Of a stretch of DNA of 64,000 nucleotides, positions 62,804 through 64,000 are shown in pieces. A program made the translations under genes and the position numbers. Position 1 is the first letter of the stretch. Each line of letters opens with the position of its first letter. The notes beneath the pieces were generated by a model. It saw only the letters and a program-made list of their open reading frames with translations. It had not been told where the DNA came from and ran no database searches. The stretch comes from Sinorhizobium fredii NGR234. Lineage in GTDB: Bacteria; Pseudomonadota; Alphaproteobacteria; Rhizobiales; Rhizobiaceae. The stretch is from NCBI RefSeq assembly GCF_000018545.1, contig NC_012586.1, positions 2,046,001-2,110,000 of the forward strand, given 5' to 3'.

Positions 62804-63477
62804 TGGGGGTTGGCCGCCTTGTCGAGGTAGTAGCCGATGCCGCGGGCGGTGCGCACCGTCAGGCCGTAGGGCGCCAGCCGCTTGCGCAGCCGGCTGACAT
62901 ATTGCTCGATCGCATTGGGGCTGAGGTCGTCGTCGAGGCCGGTCAGCGATTGCACGATCGCGTCCTTGGCAACCACCTTGCCGGCGCGCATGAAGAGAAG
63001 CTCGAGAAGCCCCAGTTCGCGCGCCGGAATCTCGATCGGCACGCCGCCGGCGGAAAAGCTGCGGGCGGTGAGATCCAGCGAGACATTGCCATAGCTGACG
63101 ATCGAACTGCGCAACCCGGCCTGGCGCCGGAGCAGGACCCGCACGCGCGCCTCGAACTCGCCGATGTCGAAAGGCTTGATCAGGTAGTCGTCAGCCCCGA
63201 GATCGAGGCCCTTTACCCTTTCTTCCGGGGATCCCCGCGCCGTCAGGATCAGGACGGCCGCCCGGTTCTGCCGGGCCCGCATGGCACGCAGCACGTCGAG
63301 CCCGTCCATTTCCGGCAGGTTCAGATCCAGGATGACCAGATCGAAGCTCTCGGCCGCGGCGACGGCATGCGCCGAAGCGCCGTCGTTCACCACGTCGACG
63401 GCGTAGCCGCTGTCACGCAACAGGGTCGAGAGACCCTCTGCCAGGGCCTGATTGTCTTCAACGAGCAAGATTCGCAA
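62800..63477 (-). CDS. OmpR/TctD-like response regulator
   Basis: A 225-residue regulator: receiver domain (about 1-115) with phospho-acceptor Asp51 in VILDLNLPEMDG and Lys in LIKPFDIGEF; OmpR-type winged helix (about 125-220; RELGLLELLFMRAG, YVSRLRKRL). It is the partner of the histidine kinase whose start overlaps it. Transcription probably begins in the 79-base gap shared with the binding-protein gene. Confidence 0.88.
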   Translation of the reverse strand: MRILLVEDNQALAEGLSTLLRDSGYAVDVVNDGASAHAVAAAESFDLVILDLNLPEMDGLDVLRAMRARQNRAAVLILTARGSPEERVKGLDLGADDYLIKPFDIGEFEARVRVLLRRQAGLRSSIVSYGNVSLDLTARSFSAGGVPIEIPARELGLLELLFMRAGKVVAKDAIVQSLTGLDDDLSPNAIEQYVSRLRKRLAPYGLTVRTARGIGYYLDKAANPQ

Positions 63478-63556
63478 TTTTTACGTCTCCCCGCCCCACA
63501 GCTTATCGGTCGCGACCTTGCTTGTGAACGGCGTCGGGCTCAGGCATTGTGCAAAT

Positions 63557-64000
63557 ATGCGCTTGTTGATTTCTTTCGCTTTTTGGTTGCTTTTGGCTCG
63601 GCTCGCGTGTGCCGCCCCAGTGCTGTTCCCGGCCGCTTCGGGCGATACGGCCGCCCCGGTTCTCGTCGTCTATTCCTCGCTCGACGAGCCCTTGGCGCGG
63701 CCGATGATCGTCGGTTTCCAGAAGGCCAATCCGAATGTCGCGGTCCGCTACGAGGATATGCTCACCGGCGAGATCTACGACCGGATCGTCAAGGAAACCG
63801 ATGCGGGTCAGAGGACGGCCGATTTCGCCTTCTCTTCCGCCATGGACCTGCAGGTGAAGCTCAGCAACGACGGGTACGCGCAGCGCAGCGACCTGCCGAT
63901 GAGCGGCCGCTGGCCGGCCTGGGCCAACTGGCGCAATACGGCTTACGCGCTGACCTTCGAGCCGGCCGTGTTCGTCTATCACAAGCCGAGCTTCGCAAGA
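63557..64000 (+). CDS. Periplasmic solute-binding protein, N-terminal part (cut by window)
   Basis: The frame runs open from ATG 63557 to the window edge, at least 148 codons. A signal peptide (MRLLISFAFWLLLARLACA, cleavage near ACA/APV) precedes a sequence like iron/anion-type binding proteins: VLVVYSSLDEPLARPMI, YEDMLTGEIYDRIVKET and ADFAFSSAMDLQVKL. It diverges from the two-component genes, so it may be both the sensor partner and part of a transporter. The start and C-terminus cannot be checked further. Confidence 0.7.
   Translation, partial: MRLLISFAFWLLLARLACAAPVLFPAASGDTAAPVLVVYSSLDEPLARPMIVGFQKANPNVAVRYEDMLTGEIYDRIVKETDAGQRTADFAFSSAMDLQVKLSNDGYAQRSDLPMSGRWPAWANWRNTAYALTFEPAVFVYHKPSFAR

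Overview
The window is GC-rich and gene-dense. Its gene families and regulatory signals point to an alphaproteobacterium of the Rhizobiaceae, most likely a Sinorhizobium/Ensifer- or Rhizobium-type replicon. The support is an EcfG-type stress promoter (GGAAC-N16-CGTT), two GGAA-N6-TTCC boxes of the kind described for rhizobial IolR, rhizobial palindromic intergenic repeats, a PE-LIG-POL type LigD next to Ku, and a succession of catabolic modules each with its own transporter and regulator. That layout is typical of a chromid or megaplasmid, but replicon identity is inferred, not seen.

Layout. 1-8.2 kb: an APC permease diverges from a tightly coupled operon led by an IclR regulator (IclR, UPF0261/Tm-1-like, HAD-like hydrolase, class III aminotransferase, AGXT2L-like PLP enzyme, APH-fold kinase), probably for an amine or amino alcohol. 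8.2-18.9 kb: a homoprotocatechuate (4-hydroxyphenylacetate) meta-cleavage cluster, hpaA, hpaBC, hpaF-E-D, an aromatic-amino-acid-type decarboxylase, hpaG-H-I and convergent hpaR. 19-21.8 kb: stress-type and miscellaneous small genes. 21.8-35.7 kb: a four-carbon sugar acid region, with a MalFGK-like ABC importer, SDR, DenD and GntR on the minus strand, then OtnC and LacI diverging from MFS, LtnD, OtnI and OtnK. Together these convert L-threonate and D-erythronate to dihydroxyacetone phosphate. 35.7-37.5 kb: an IS1380-family element and palindromic repeats. 37.5-48.4 kb: a DUF930 protein, then an allantoin/glyoxylate module (AllA, glycerate 2-kinase, GlxR, Hyi, Gcl, IclR, LysR, DctA-like carrier, AllE).

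48.4-54.4 kb: a DNA end-joining locus, ligD - ku - a BRCT/HTH/TPR protein whose start overlaps the ku stop, followed by an alpha/beta hydrolase and exonuclease III. 54.5-56.1 kb: a beta-hydroxyacid dehydrogenase and a Phd/ParE-type toxin-antitoxin pair. 56.2-61 kb: an IolI-like isomerase and an inositol-type ABC transporter (binding protein, double ATPase, permease), each preceded by an IolR-like box. 61.4-64 kb: a TctE/TctD-like two-component system diverging from a periplasmic binding protein cut by the window edge.

The most interesting candidate for an undescribed system is the BRCT-HTH-TPR protein coupled to Ku. The kinase/phospholyase pair with the UPF0261 protein, and the decarboxylase inside the hpa operon, come next. 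No tRNA, rRNA or CRISPR array was seen.
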